Below, one piece after another: positions 34,934-43,036 of a stretch of 49,402 nucleotides of DNA. The DNA is from DASRHK01 sp035650495 (lineage in GTDB: Bacteria; Pseudomonadota; Gammaproteobacteria; Nevskiales; Nevskiaceae). Position 1 is the stretch's first letter; the number at the start of each line of letters is the position of its first letter. Location of the stretch: the NCBI GenBank assembly GCA_035650495.1, contig DASRHK010000175.1, positions 1 to 49,402 on the forward strand, in the 5' to 3' direction. Below the pieces are notes generated by a model. The model was given only the letters and a program-made list of their open reading frames with translations, made no database searches and was not told the DNA's origin. Both the position numbers and the translations under genes were made by a program.

Positions 34934-36001
34934 TTAGAGTTCGAGCTGCACGTCGGAGCGCGCGGCGCTCACGCACAGCTGGATCATTTCGTTGGGCTCC
35001 GACGAGATCTCTCCCGTCAGCAGGTTCTGCACGGTGCCGCTCGTCTTCTTGCACTTGCACGACTGGCAGATGCCGATGCGGCAACCGTGCTTGGGCTTGA
35101 GTCCGGCGCGCTCGGCTTCGACGAGCAGCGGTTGCGAAGCCGAGGCGGTGAACAGTCGTTCCGATCGCGCGGCGCGCACTTCGACGGTGGCCCTGTCGTC
35201 GCTCACCATCGGCGCGATACCGAAGTGCTCGCACGCGAGCTTCGATTCGATGCCCTCGCGCGCCCACTTCGCACGCACGTCGGCCATGAACGCGGCAGGA
35301 CCGCAGAGCAGCGTCTCGCGCTGCGCGTAGTCGGGCACGAGGATCGCGAGCGTGTCGAGCGGCAGGCGGCCGTTCTCGGCGGTGTAGTGGAAGTGCAGCT
35401 TGAGGCTCGGCAGCGTCGCGGCGATCGCGTGCAGCTCGGCCGCGAAGATCGCGTCCTCCGGCTTGCGGCAGACGTGCAGGAAGAACACGTCGCGATCCTC
35501 GCCGCGCGCGTGGAGCTCGCGCAGCATCGCCATCACCGGCGTGATGCCGCTGCCGGCCGAGAGCATCAGGATCGATTGCGCCGAGACCGGGAGGGCGAAC
35601 TCACCCGACGCCGCGGACAAGCCGAGCACGTCGCCGACCTTCACACGATCGTGCAGCGCGTTCGACACCTTGCCTTCGACCTGGCGCTTCACCGTGATCG
35701 CGATGGTGTCGCGCTCGCTCGGCGAAGAGGAGAGGCTGTAGCTGCGCTGATGGCGCACGCCGTCGAGCTCGACGTCCACCACGACGTGCTGGCCCGCCTT
35801 GAAGCCCGCCCAGTGCCGATTCGGCTGCAGCACGAAGGTGCGCGCATCCGCGGTCTCCTCGCGGATCGCGACGACGCGCGCCTTGACGTTGCGCACCGAC
35901 CACATGGGGTTGATCTGCCCCAACACGTCGTCGATCGCGGCCGCGTCGTTGAAGGGCGCGAACCAGTCGTTGGCGAGGAGGGGCTTCAGGGCAGTCAGCA
36001 T
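34934..36001 (-). CDS. desC: Ferredoxin-NAD(P)H reductase for the desaturase (DesC-like)
   Basis: 355 residues. An FAD-binding barrel with RSYSLSS, an NAD(P)-binding domain (LMLSAGSGITPVMAML) and a C-terminal plant-type 2Fe-2S domain are seen; its iron-sulfur ligands are Cys307, Cys312, Cys315 and Cys343. Electrons pass from NAD(P)H via FAD and the cluster to the desaturase encoded 13 bases downstream. GGAG precedes the ATG. The dyad at 36017-36032 sits just upstream and should control the operon. Confidence 0.9.
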   Translation of the reverse strand: MLTALKPLLANDWFAPFNDAAAIDDVLGQINPMWSVRNVKARVVAIREETADARTFVLQPNRHWAGFKAGQHVVVDVELDGVRHQRSYSLSSSPSERDTIAITVKRQVEGKVSNALHDRVKVGDVLGLSAASGEFALPVSAQSILMLSAGSGITPVMAMLRELHARGEDRDVFFLHVCRKPEDAIFAAELHAIAATLPSLKLHFHYTAENGRLPLDTLAILVPDYAQRETLLCGPAAFMADVRAKWAREGIESKLACEHFGIAPMVSDDRATVEVRAARSERLFTASASQPLLVEAERAGLKPKHGCRIGICQSCKCKKTSGTVQNLLTGEISSEPNEMIQLCVSAARSDVQLEL

Positions 36002-36016
36002 GGGGGCTCCGTTTCA

Positions 36017-36032
36017 GTGAACAAATGTTCAC
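36017..36032. promoter_or_regulatory. Perfect operator-like dyad between desC and TetR genes
   Basis: GTGAACA, AA, TGTTCAC: a 7-2-7 palindrome, 16 bases upstream of desC. It is AT-richer than its surroundings and resembles the TGAAC/GTTCA dyads of FabR/DesT-type regulators. The divergent TetR protein is the obvious ligand, acting on both directions. Confidence 0.75.
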
Positions 36033-36101
36033 ACAAAGGCAGACGACGTGTCAAGTCTCGATGCAAAACGTGGTAACAGTTGTGTCACAATTGGCTTCGA
36101 A

Positions 36102-36752
36102 ATGAGCCGTTCCCGACCCGACGACGACCTCTCCCGCGACCAGCGCAAGCAGCGCACGCGCGAAGCCTTGATGGACGCTGCGCTGACGCTGATGAGTCGC
36201 GGCATCAGCTTTACGGGCTTGGGCCTGCGCGAGGTCACGCGCGAAGCCGGCGTGGTGCCGACGGCGTTCTATCGTCACTTCCAGGACATGGACGAGCTCG
36301 GACTCGCCCTGGTGGAGGAGGGCGGGGTCACGCTGCGTCGTCTCTTGCGGGAAGCGCGCCGCGGCGGCGTGCCGCTCAAGGACGTGATCCGTAATTCGGT
36401 GAAGATCTACACCGGATTCGTGCGCGCGCACCCGCAGGAGTTTCTGTTCGTCGCCGGTGAGCGCTCGGGCGGCTCACCGGCGATCCGTGCTGCGGTGCGA
36501 CGCGAGATGAGTCATTTTGCGAGCGAGATGGCGCAGGACCTGCGCACGCTGAACATCCTGCCGCACCTGTCGACCGCGACGCTGCAGATCGTGTGCGGGC
36601 TCGTCGTCAACACGATGATCAGCGCGGCGGGCGACATCCTCGACCTGCCGCCGAAGCAGCCGCGCGCGGAGCAGGAGATGATCGACGCGTTCGTGAAGCA
36701 GCTTCGCGTGATCTTCCTCGGCGCCGCAGCCTGGAAGGAAAGCAGCACCTAG
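36102..36752 (+). CDS. fabR: TetR regulator of unsaturated fatty acid genes (FabR/DesT)
   Basis: 216 residues from ATG 36102, matching the usual FabR length. The N-terminal helix-turn-helix (TREALMDAALTLMSRG, LGLREVTREAGVVPTAFYRHFQDMDELGLAL) is close to the FabR/DesT pattern, in which LREV-REAG--PT-FYRHF is diagnostic. Later parts (AHPQEFLFVAGERSGGSPAIRAAVRREMSHFASEMAQDL) match the ligand domain. Family members sense acyl-CoA or acyl-ACP saturation and repress desaturase or fabAB genes. Divergent placement from desC-desB with the intervening dyad supports DesT-type control here. Confidence 0.9.
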   Translation: MSRSRPDDDLSRDQRKQRTREALMDAALTLMSRGISFTGLGLREVTREAGVVPTAFYRHFQDMDELGLALVEEGGVTLRRLLREARRGGVPLKDVIRNSVKIYTGFVRAHPQEFLFVAGERSGGSPAIRAAVRREMSHFASEMAQDLRTLNILPHLSTATLQIVCGLVVNTMISAAGDILDLPPKQPRAEQEMIDAFVKQLRVIFLGAAAWKESST

Positions 36753-36835
36753 CGAGCGGCTTGCAACCCTTTTCGACGTCGGCGCATCTCTCCCCGTGTG
36801 GAGGGCTTCGTTCCATCACCGAAGAGGGACCGCGC

Positions 36836-37180
36836 ATGACGCTACGACTTCCTGCAATCGCTGCACTCCTCGTCGCGACCACCGCTGGCGCAGCCGATCG
36901 GGGCTGGCTGGGCTTCGCGATGTCCTTGGATACGAACGCGCTGATGAAGGTCGGCGACGCGACCGTCAAGCGAGTCGCCAAGGATTCGCCGGCCGAGCGC
37001 GCCGGGATCGCGGTGGGCGATTCCATCCTCGAGGTCCAGGGCTGCAAGATCCCCGGATGTCCGGAGCCGCAGGCCAGGGGCTATACCGAGCTTCCTGCGG
37101 GATCCACAGTGCGCCTGAAGCTGCGTCATCCGAACGGCAAGGAGTACGCGGTCGCGCTGGTCACGGTCGCGCGCTCGTAG
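36836..37180 (+). CDS. Small periplasmic PDZ-domain protein
   Basis: 114 residues from ATG 36836 with AGAGGGA upstream; in-frame extension to 36593 lies inside the TetR gene and is rejected. A signal peptide is present (MTLRLPAIAALLVATTAGA). The rest is a single PDZ domain: GWLGFAMS as carboxylate-binding loop, VAKDSPAERAGIAVGDSILEVQG, and a final strand. Two cysteines lie in GCKIPGC. With no protease domain, it probably binds a protein C-terminus. Possible partners are unknown. Confidence 0.83.
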   Translation: MTLRLPAIAALLVATTAGAADRGWLGFAMSLDTNALMKVGDATVKRVAKDSPAERAGIAVGDSILEVQGCKIPGCPEPQARGYTELPAGSTVRLKLRHPNGKEYAVALVTVARS

Positions 37181-37195
37181 CGCGCGTGGCTCGCG

Positions 37196-39733
37196 CTAGA
37201 ACGTGATCGCGAGGTTCGCGGAGTAGAAGCGTCCGCGATCGCTGCGCACGACGGCGATGCCGCCGGGCGCGAGCGGCTCGTCGACGGCCTGGTCGAGGAT
37301 GATCTTGTCGGTCAGGTTGTGGCCGACGATGGTGAACTTCCAGTTCTTGGTCAGATCGCCGAGCCCGATGCGCGCGTTGACCTGCGTCGTCGCGGGCTGC
37401 TGCTTGCGATCGTCGTTGTCGGGATTCAGGAACTGCGCGCTGCGATAGAGCACGTCGACGGCGAACACCGCGGCCATGTAGCGCGGCAGGCGCAGCGTGT
37501 AGCTCGGGATCATCGTCGCGGTCCACTTCGGCGCGAACGCGAGCGGATGGCCCGACAGGTCCTGCGTCGGCGGCGACGGCGAGATGAACCCGGTCAGCGT
37601 GCCGGTGATCTGGCCCGCGGTGTCCATCACCGCGTTGCCGCTGCTGCTGGTTGGATGGCAGTGCGCCTGGCTCGCCGCTTCCGTCGAGTCCGATGGCGCG
37701 GGCGCGCAGGGATAGCTCTTGTACTTCGCATCGGCGAGCCCGACCGACGTGTAGAACGCGAGCCCGTCGAGCGGCGTCAGCCAGTGCAGGTCGATCTCGA
37801 AACCTCGTGAGCGCGCGGTGGCTGCATTCTCGACGATGAAGCTGTTGTTCTGGAACGTCGACACCTGCAGGTTATCGAAGTCGGTGGTGAAGACCGCGCC
37901 GGAGAAGCGCAGCGCGCCGCCGAGCACGCGCACCTTGCCGCCGAGCTCGATGCTCGTCGCGCGCTCCGGTTCGTACTCGAGATTGTCCGGCTTGAGCGGC
38001 AGCGCGTTGAAGCCGCCGCTCTTGAAGCCGCGCGTCCACGTGCCGTAGGCCTCGACGTGCTTGTTCGGCGACCACTTGAAGCCGGCCTTCGGCGACAGCT
38101 GGTGCTCGATGCGCTCGATGTGCGTGGTGTGGTCTTCCTGCTGCGCGATGATCGGGATCAGGCGTCCGTGCGCGAGGCTCGACGCGTCGCCGCGCTTGCT
38201 CTCGATGTCGAAGCGCAAGCCGCCGATCAGGTACCAATCCTCGAAGATGCGATGCTCGGCCTGGCCGAACAGCGCGTAATCCTTCGCGTGCTGATCGAGC
38301 TTCACCGACGCGTTCTGCGGGCCGAGCCCGATGCAGGTGCTGGGATCGGACGGATCCAGGCAATGATCGCCGACGGGGTTCAGCAGCGTGATCAGCTGCT
38401 CGATCGGATCGTGCAGCAGGCCGCCCTGGATGCCGCAGGCGCCGCCGGGGATCTGCGACAGGTTGCGGTCGCACTGCGCCGCCGTCTCATATGCGTAGGC
38501 AGCGCCGAGATCCTCGAGATTGAAGTAGTCCGATGTCTTGAAGTGCGACTGGTAGTAATAGGCGCCGAACACGAAGGTGACGCCGTGACCCCAGCCGAGC
38601 AGGCTCGGCACTTCGCCGGAGAGGTGAACCTCCTGGCTGAACTGGTTGAACGCGCGCGGCACTGCCATCGTGTCGGTGATGAAGGGCACGGCGGAGAAGT
38701 CGGCGTCGAGATCGAACTTCGGCGTGGCGATCGACGCGCCTGCCGTGATCGACGTCAGCCGCAGCGCTTTGGATCCCCACAGCGCGCCGAGATTGTCGTC
38801 CACCGTGAGACTCGCGCCGCGCGAGAACGCGTCCTCGAGCGACGGATAGCTCGACGAGTTCTGGAAGTTGACGATCGCTTCCGCGCTCGGATCGTAGCTC
38901 TGCTGCAGCGCGAGCATGTTCGGGCCGAGCTTCGAGTACTCGAACTGATTGAAGTTCTGCTGGACGTGCGAGTAGAAGCCGGCGAGATCGGTGACCACAG
39001 CGCCGCTTTCGCTCGTGTAGCGCAGCCGCACGCGCGTGGAGTCCTGCTGCACGCCGCGCTCGCCGCGCTTCAGGAAGGTGTTGAAGATCGTGCCGCGATC
39101 GCCGTGATCGTAATTGCCCGAGACGCGCAGCGAGAAGCCGCCGCCGAGCGGCAGGTTGAGCGCCGGCCGGAACGAGCGCTGGCCGTCCGCAGCCGCGAGC
39201 AGCTCCCAGCGCATCATCAGATGCGGTCCCGGCGCTTCGGTGACGAGATTGAACACGCCGGCGGTGTTGTTCTTGCCGAACAGCGTGCCCTGCGGGCCGC
39301 GCAGCACTTCGAAGCGGTCGATGTCGTAGAAGAAGCCGGCGAGGAAATTGGTGCGGCCGTAGAACACGCCGTCGATCACGTTGCCGACCGACGGATCGAA
39401 CGCCGGATTGGTGTCCTGCGTGCCGAAGCCGCGGATGGTGAACTGCCCGGCGCCGCCGGAGAGGCGGATCACCACGTTGGACGTGTAGTCCTGCAGATCG
39501 GCGAAGTTCGCGCCCTGCGAGTCGCGGATCATCTCGCCGTTGATCGCCGATACCGACGCCGGCACCTGCTCGAGCGTTTGCTTGATCTTCTGCGTGGTGA
39601 CCAGCAATTCGGGAAGGACCTCGCCGGGCTCGGCGGCGGCGGGCGGCTCGTCGGCCCTGGCGATGCTCGCGCAGGCGAGCAGCACCGTGATGGCGATGAG
39701 CGGACGCTTGCGGCAATTCCCCCGGAATGCCAT
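37196..39733 (-). CDS. TonB-dependent outer-membrane receptor
   Basis: 845 residues from ATG 39733; a TTG at 39745 that overlaps the carrier-gene stop is an alternative. Signal peptide followed by a TonB-box-like LPELLVT, then the plug domain (QVPASVSAINGEMIRD, FTIRGFGTQDT, RFEVLRGPQGTLFGKNNTAGVFN) and the 22-strand barrel ending in the typical Phe (SANLAITF). Sequence features match the large FecA/CirA-like group used for siderophores, sugars or other ligands. The gene is coupled to an MlaC-like lipid carrier, which is unusual for a TonB receptor. Confidence 0.9.
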   Translation of the reverse strand: MAFRGNCRKRPLIAITVLLACASIARADEPPAAAEPGEVLPELLVTTQKIKQTLEQVPASVSAINGEMIRDSQGANFADLQDYTSNVVIRLSGGAGQFTIRGFGTQDTNPAFDPSVGNVIDGVFYGRTNFLAGFFYDIDRFEVLRGPQGTLFGKNNTAGVFNLVTEAPGPHLMMRWELLAAADGQRSFRPALNLPLGGGFSLRVSGNYDHGDRGTIFNTFLKRGERGVQQDSTRVRLRYTSESGAVVTDLAGFYSHVQQNFNQFEYSKLGPNMLALQQSYDPSAEAIVNFQNSSSYPSLEDAFSRGASLTVDDNLGALWGSKALRLTSITAGASIATPKFDLDADFSAVPFITDTMAVPRAFNQFSQEVHLSGEVPSLLGWGHGVTFVFGAYYYQSHFKTSDYFNLEDLGAAYAYETAAQCDRNLSQIPGGACGIQGGLLHDPIEQLITLLNPVGDHCLDPSDPSTCIGLGPQNASVKLDQHAKDYALFGQAEHRIFEDWYLIGGLRFDIESKRGDASSLAHGRLIPIIAQQEDHTTHIERIEHQLSPKAGFKWSPNKHVEAYGTWTRGFKSGGFNALPLKPDNLEYEPERATSIELGGKVRVLGGALRFSGAVFTTDFDNLQVSTFQNNSFIVENAATARSRGFEIDLHWLTPLDGLAFYTSVGLADAKYKSYPCAPAPSDSTEAASQAHCHPTSSSGNAVMDTAGQITGTLTGFISPSPPTQDLSGHPLAFAPKWTATMIPSYTLRLPRYMAAVFAVDVLYRSAQFLNPDNDDRKQQPATTQVNARIGLGDLTKNWKFTIVGHNLTDKIILDQAVDEPLAPGGIAVVRSDRGRFYSANLAITF

Positions 39734-39741
39734 GCGCGCGT

Positions 39742-40338
39742 TCAACAGGCCGCGAGGTCTGCTTGGATCTGCTTGTGCAGCTTCGACATCAATCCGTCGA
39801 AGCCGGAGTCCTCGAACACCTTGTCGTACTGCGACGAGCGCAGCGCGAGATCGGAGACGCCGTTGGCGATGACGTTGATGATCTTCCAGTCCTCGCCGCT
39901 CTTCTGCAGGAAATAGTCGAGGCTCACCGGCTCGTCGTGCGCGGGGATCAGTCGCGTGCGCACCTGCTTGCGCGTCGCCGAGACCTCCTTCGTCTCGACG
40001 ATCTCGAACCTGGTTCCAGGACGCGAGAAGTTGCCGGCATAGGTCTCGACCGTCAGGTCCTTGAGCGTGGTGGTGAACGCGCTGCGCTGCTCCGAGGTCA
40101 TCTTCTCCCAGCGCTTGCGCAGGATGTGGCTCGCGATGAAGGGCAGGTCGAAGGCCTTGACGATCACCGGCTCGAGCTTGGCGACGCGGCCCTTGCAGCC
40201 GAGCTCCGCGCCGTGCGTCATCGCGTCGGTGAGCGCGGCGTGGAAGCCGTTGACGACGGCATCGGGCGCGTCGCCGGCGCGGGCGATGCCCGAGAACAGC
40301 GAAACGAAAAAGACGGCGACGACGACCGCGCGCGACAT
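39742..40338 (-). CDS. MlaC/HpnM-like periplasmic lipid carrier
   Basis: 198 residues from ATG 40338 with GAGAGTGAGG upstream. A signal peptide (MSRAVVVAVFFVSLFSGIARA) precedes an MlaC/Ttg2D-type fold: VVNGFHAALTDAM, FDLPFIASHILRKRWEKMTSEQRSAF, YAGNF, VRTRLIP, SLDYFLQKSGEDWKIINVIANGVSDLAL. Such proteins carry phospholipids, and the HpnM branch is tied to hopanoids, in the periplasm. Its stop overlaps the possible TTG start of the TonB receptor. It diverges from an HpnN-like RND transporter, a known pairing in hopanoid loci, though no hopanoid synthesis gene is in the window. Confidence 0.88.
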   Translation of the reverse strand: MSRAVVVAVFFVSLFSGIARAGDAPDAVVNGFHAALTDAMTHGAELGCKGRVAKLEPVIVKAFDLPFIASHILRKRWEKMTSEQRSAFTTTLKDLTVETYAGNFSRPGTRFEIVETKEVSATRKQVRTRLIPAHDEPVSLDYFLQKSGEDWKIINVIANGVSDLALRSSQYDKVFEDSGFDGLMSKLHKQIQADLAAC

Positions 40339-40440
40339 GAGCCTCACTCTCCGATTCGTTGGCAACCGCTCTCGCAGGCGGCTGTCCATTTCATTGCGGC
40401 GAAAGATTAGCATGTACGGACTCCATGGACGCCTTTCCGG

Positions 40441-43008
40441 ATGACTGAAACGGCTTCGAGCTGGCTCGCTCGCGCGCTCGAGCGCTGGGTGCGTGCCGTG
40501 CAGCGCCGAGCGGCTGCCGTCGTCACCGGCTTCGTCGTGCTCATCGCCGCGCTGTCGCACTACGCGGCGACGCATCTGTCGGTCGACACCGACACGGCGA
40601 ACATGCTGTCGCCGCAATTGCCGTGGCGTGTCGCCGAGCGCGAGCTCGGCAAGCAGTTCCCGTCGAGCCCGCTGCTGATCGTCGTCGACGGCGAGACGCC
40701 GGAGATCGCCGACGACGCCGAAGCGCGACTGATCGCCGCGCTGCGCACGCATCCCGATCTCTACGCGAACATCTTCGCCGCGGAAGCCGATCCGTTCTTC
40801 CGTCACAACGGGCTGCTCTACCTGTCGATGCCCGAGCTGCAGAAGCTCGGCGACGGCCTGACCAAGGCGCAGCCGTTCCTCGGCGCGCTGTCGCAGGATC
40901 CGACGCTGCACGGCCTGTCGTCGCTGCTCATCCGCGCGCTCGACGCGCCCGCCGGCATCGAGTTCGATCTGACGCCGGCGCTCAACAAGATCGCCGAAGC
41001 GGTGGGCGCGACAGCCGACGGCAAGTTCTATCGCCTGTCGTGGCAAACCCTGATGAGCGCCGATGCTTCGCCGCAGAAGAGCACGCGTCGCTACATCACG
41101 ATGTCGCCGACGTTCGACTACTCGAAGCTGCTGCCCGGCGCGGTGCCGATCGACACCGCGCGCGCGATCGCGAAAGAGTTGCAGCTCGACGCCGCGCACG
41201 GCGTGCGCGTGCGCCTGACCGGTTCCGCGGCGCTCGAGCACGAGGAGCTGCAGAGCGCGTTCGGTGGCGCGGTGATCGCGCTGGGCGGCGCGCTGGTGCT
41301 CGTCGCGATCCTGCTGTTCGCGGCGTTGCATTCGTATCGGCTGGTGATCGCCGCGGTGCTCACGCTCGCCGCGGGCTTGATGGGGACCGCTGCGTTCGCG
41401 GCAGCGACCGTGGGCCATCTCAACCTGATCTCGGTCGCGTTCGGTGTGCTCTACGTCGGTCTCGGCATCGACTATGCCTTGTACTTGTGCATGCAGTACC
41501 GGGAATTGATCGGGCAGGGCATGCCGCACGACGACGCGCTGCCGCGGGCGGCGCAGGACGTCGGCGGCTTCATGATGGTCTGCGCGGCGACGACGTCGCT
41601 CGGCTTCTTCGCGTTCATCCCGACCGACTTCCTCGGCATCGCCGAGCTCGGGCTGATCTCCGGCGCCGGCATGTTCATCAGCCTCGTCGTGAGCCTCACG
41701 CTGCTGCCGGCGCTGATCCAGCTGATGCCGCCGGATCCGCTGACGGTGCGCCTGTCGTCGCTCAACTTCCTCGGGCGCGTGCTCGACTGGCCCTACGTGC
41801 ACGCGCGCAAGATCTGGATCGGGGCCGCGATCGCCGCGGCCTTCGCGATCGTCTTCGCGCCGCGCGCGCGCTTCGACTACGACCCGCTGAACATCCGCAA
41901 TCCGCAAGCGGAGTCGGTGTCGACGTTCCGCGAGCTGATGCACGATCCCGACATCCCCGCGCTGTCGGTCTCGGCGCTGGCGCCGGACCTCGCGTCCGCG
42001 GACGCGCTGAAGCAGAAGCTGCGCGATCTGCCGCTGGTGCGCCGCGCGCTCGATCTGTCGAGCTTCATCCCCGACGACCAGGACGAGAAGATCGCCTACA
42101 TCTCCGATCTCTCGCTGTCGCTCTCGCTGTCGCCGCCCGAGAAAGTGGCCGCGCCGCCGGCAGCGGACGAGATCGCTGCCCTCGAAAAGCTTCGCGCAGC
42201 GTTGCCGGCGTCGAGCGCGCTCGCGCACGAGCTCGCACGCTTCCTCGAGGTCGCGAAGGGGCAGCCGCAACGCGTCGACGCATTGCGCGCGGCGCTGCTC
42301 GGCGCGCTGCCGGCGCAGATCTCGACGCTCAGCGACGCGCTCAACCCCGAACCCGTGACCGAAGCGTCGCTGCCGCCGCAGATCGCGCGCCGCTGGAAGA
42401 GCGCGGACGGCGTCTATCGCGTCGAGATCTGGCCGAAGGAAGTGCTCGACAATCCGCAAGCGATGGACCGATTCATCGGTGAGGTGCGGACGGTCGCGCC
42501 GGCGGCTGCAGGCCCGCCCGTGGGAATGACGGAAGCCGGCCAGGCGGTTGTGCATGCGTTCCGATCGGCGTTCATCAGCTCGTTCGTCGCGATCACGATC
42601 CTGCTCCTGATCCTGCTGCGCAGCGTCACCGACACGCTGTTCGTGCTGATCCCGCTCACGCTCGCGGGATTGCTGACGGTCGCGATCATGGTGGTCGCGG
42701 GCGTGCCGTTCAACTTTGCGAACGTGATCGCATTGCCGCTCATCCTCGGGGTCGGCGTGGACTACAGCGTCTATCTCGTGCAGCGCGGCCACGCGGCGGC
42801 GTCTGCGCACGTCAACCTGCTGCAGACCAGCACTGCGCGCGCGGTGCTCTACGGCGCGCTCATCACCATGGCGAACTTCATCAACTTGATGCTGACGCCG
42901 CATCCGGGCATGGTCAGCATGGGCGCGTTGCTCACGGCCGGGCTCGGCATGACACTGGTGTGCGCGCTGATCCTCTTGCCGAGCCTGATCGCGCGACGCT
43001 ACCGCTGA
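40441..43008 (+). CDS. HpnN-like RND/MMPL transporter
   Basis: 855 residues. One N-terminal helix (AAVVTGFVVLIAALSHYAA), a periplasmic loop opening with VDTDTANMLSPQLPWR (typical of HpnN-like proteins), five helices from about 280 (ALGGALVLVAILLFAALHSY; GLGIDYALYL), a second helix and loop, and five final helices (ILLLILLRSVTDTLFVLIPLTLAG; VGVDYSVYLVQRG). The two GxDY blocks fit RND proton-relay regions. HpnN moves hopanoids to the outer membrane in other bacteria; by analogy this protein may move a triterpenoid or other lipid delivered to the MlaC-like carrier. The 102-base gap to that gene must hold both promoters. Confidence 0.88.
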   Translation: MTETASSWLARALERWVRAVQRRAAAVVTGFVVLIAALSHYAATHLSVDTDTANMLSPQLPWRVAERELGKQFPSSPLLIVVDGETPEIADDAEARLIAALRTHPDLYANIFAAEADPFFRHNGLLYLSMPELQKLGDGLTKAQPFLGALSQDPTLHGLSSLLIRALDAPAGIEFDLTPALNKIAEAVGATADGKFYRLSWQTLMSADASPQKSTRRYITMSPTFDYSKLLPGAVPIDTARAIAKELQLDAAHGVRVRLTGSAALEHEELQSAFGGAVIALGGALVLVAILLFAALHSYRLVIAAVLTLAAGLMGTAAFAAATVGHLNLISVAFGVLYVGLGIDYALYLCMQYRELIGQGMPHDDALPRAAQDVGGFMMVCAATTSLGFFAFIPTDFLGIAELGLISGAGMFISLVVSLTLLPALIQLMPPDPLTVRLSSLNFLGRVLDWPYVHARKIWIGAAIAAAFAIVFAPRARFDYDPLNIRNPQAESVSTFRELMHDPDIPALSVSALAPDLASADALKQKLRDLPLVRRALDLSSFIPDDQDEKIAYISDLSLSLSLSPPEKVAAPPAADEIAALEKLRAALPASSALAHELARFLEVAKGQPQRVDALRAALLGALPAQISTLSDALNPEPVTEASLPPQIARRWKSADGVYRVEIWPKEVLDNPQAMDRFIGEVRTVAPAAAGPPVGMTEAGQAVVHAFRSAFISSFVAITILLLILLRSVTDTLFVLIPLTLAGLLTVAIMVVAGVPFNFANVIALPLILGVGVDYSVYLVQRGHAAASAHVNLLQTSTARAVLYGALITMANFINLMLTPHPGMVSMGALLTAGLGMTLVCALILLPSLIARRYR

Positions 43009-43036
43009 GGTCACGGATTTCTGGGGGAGGGTGAAA

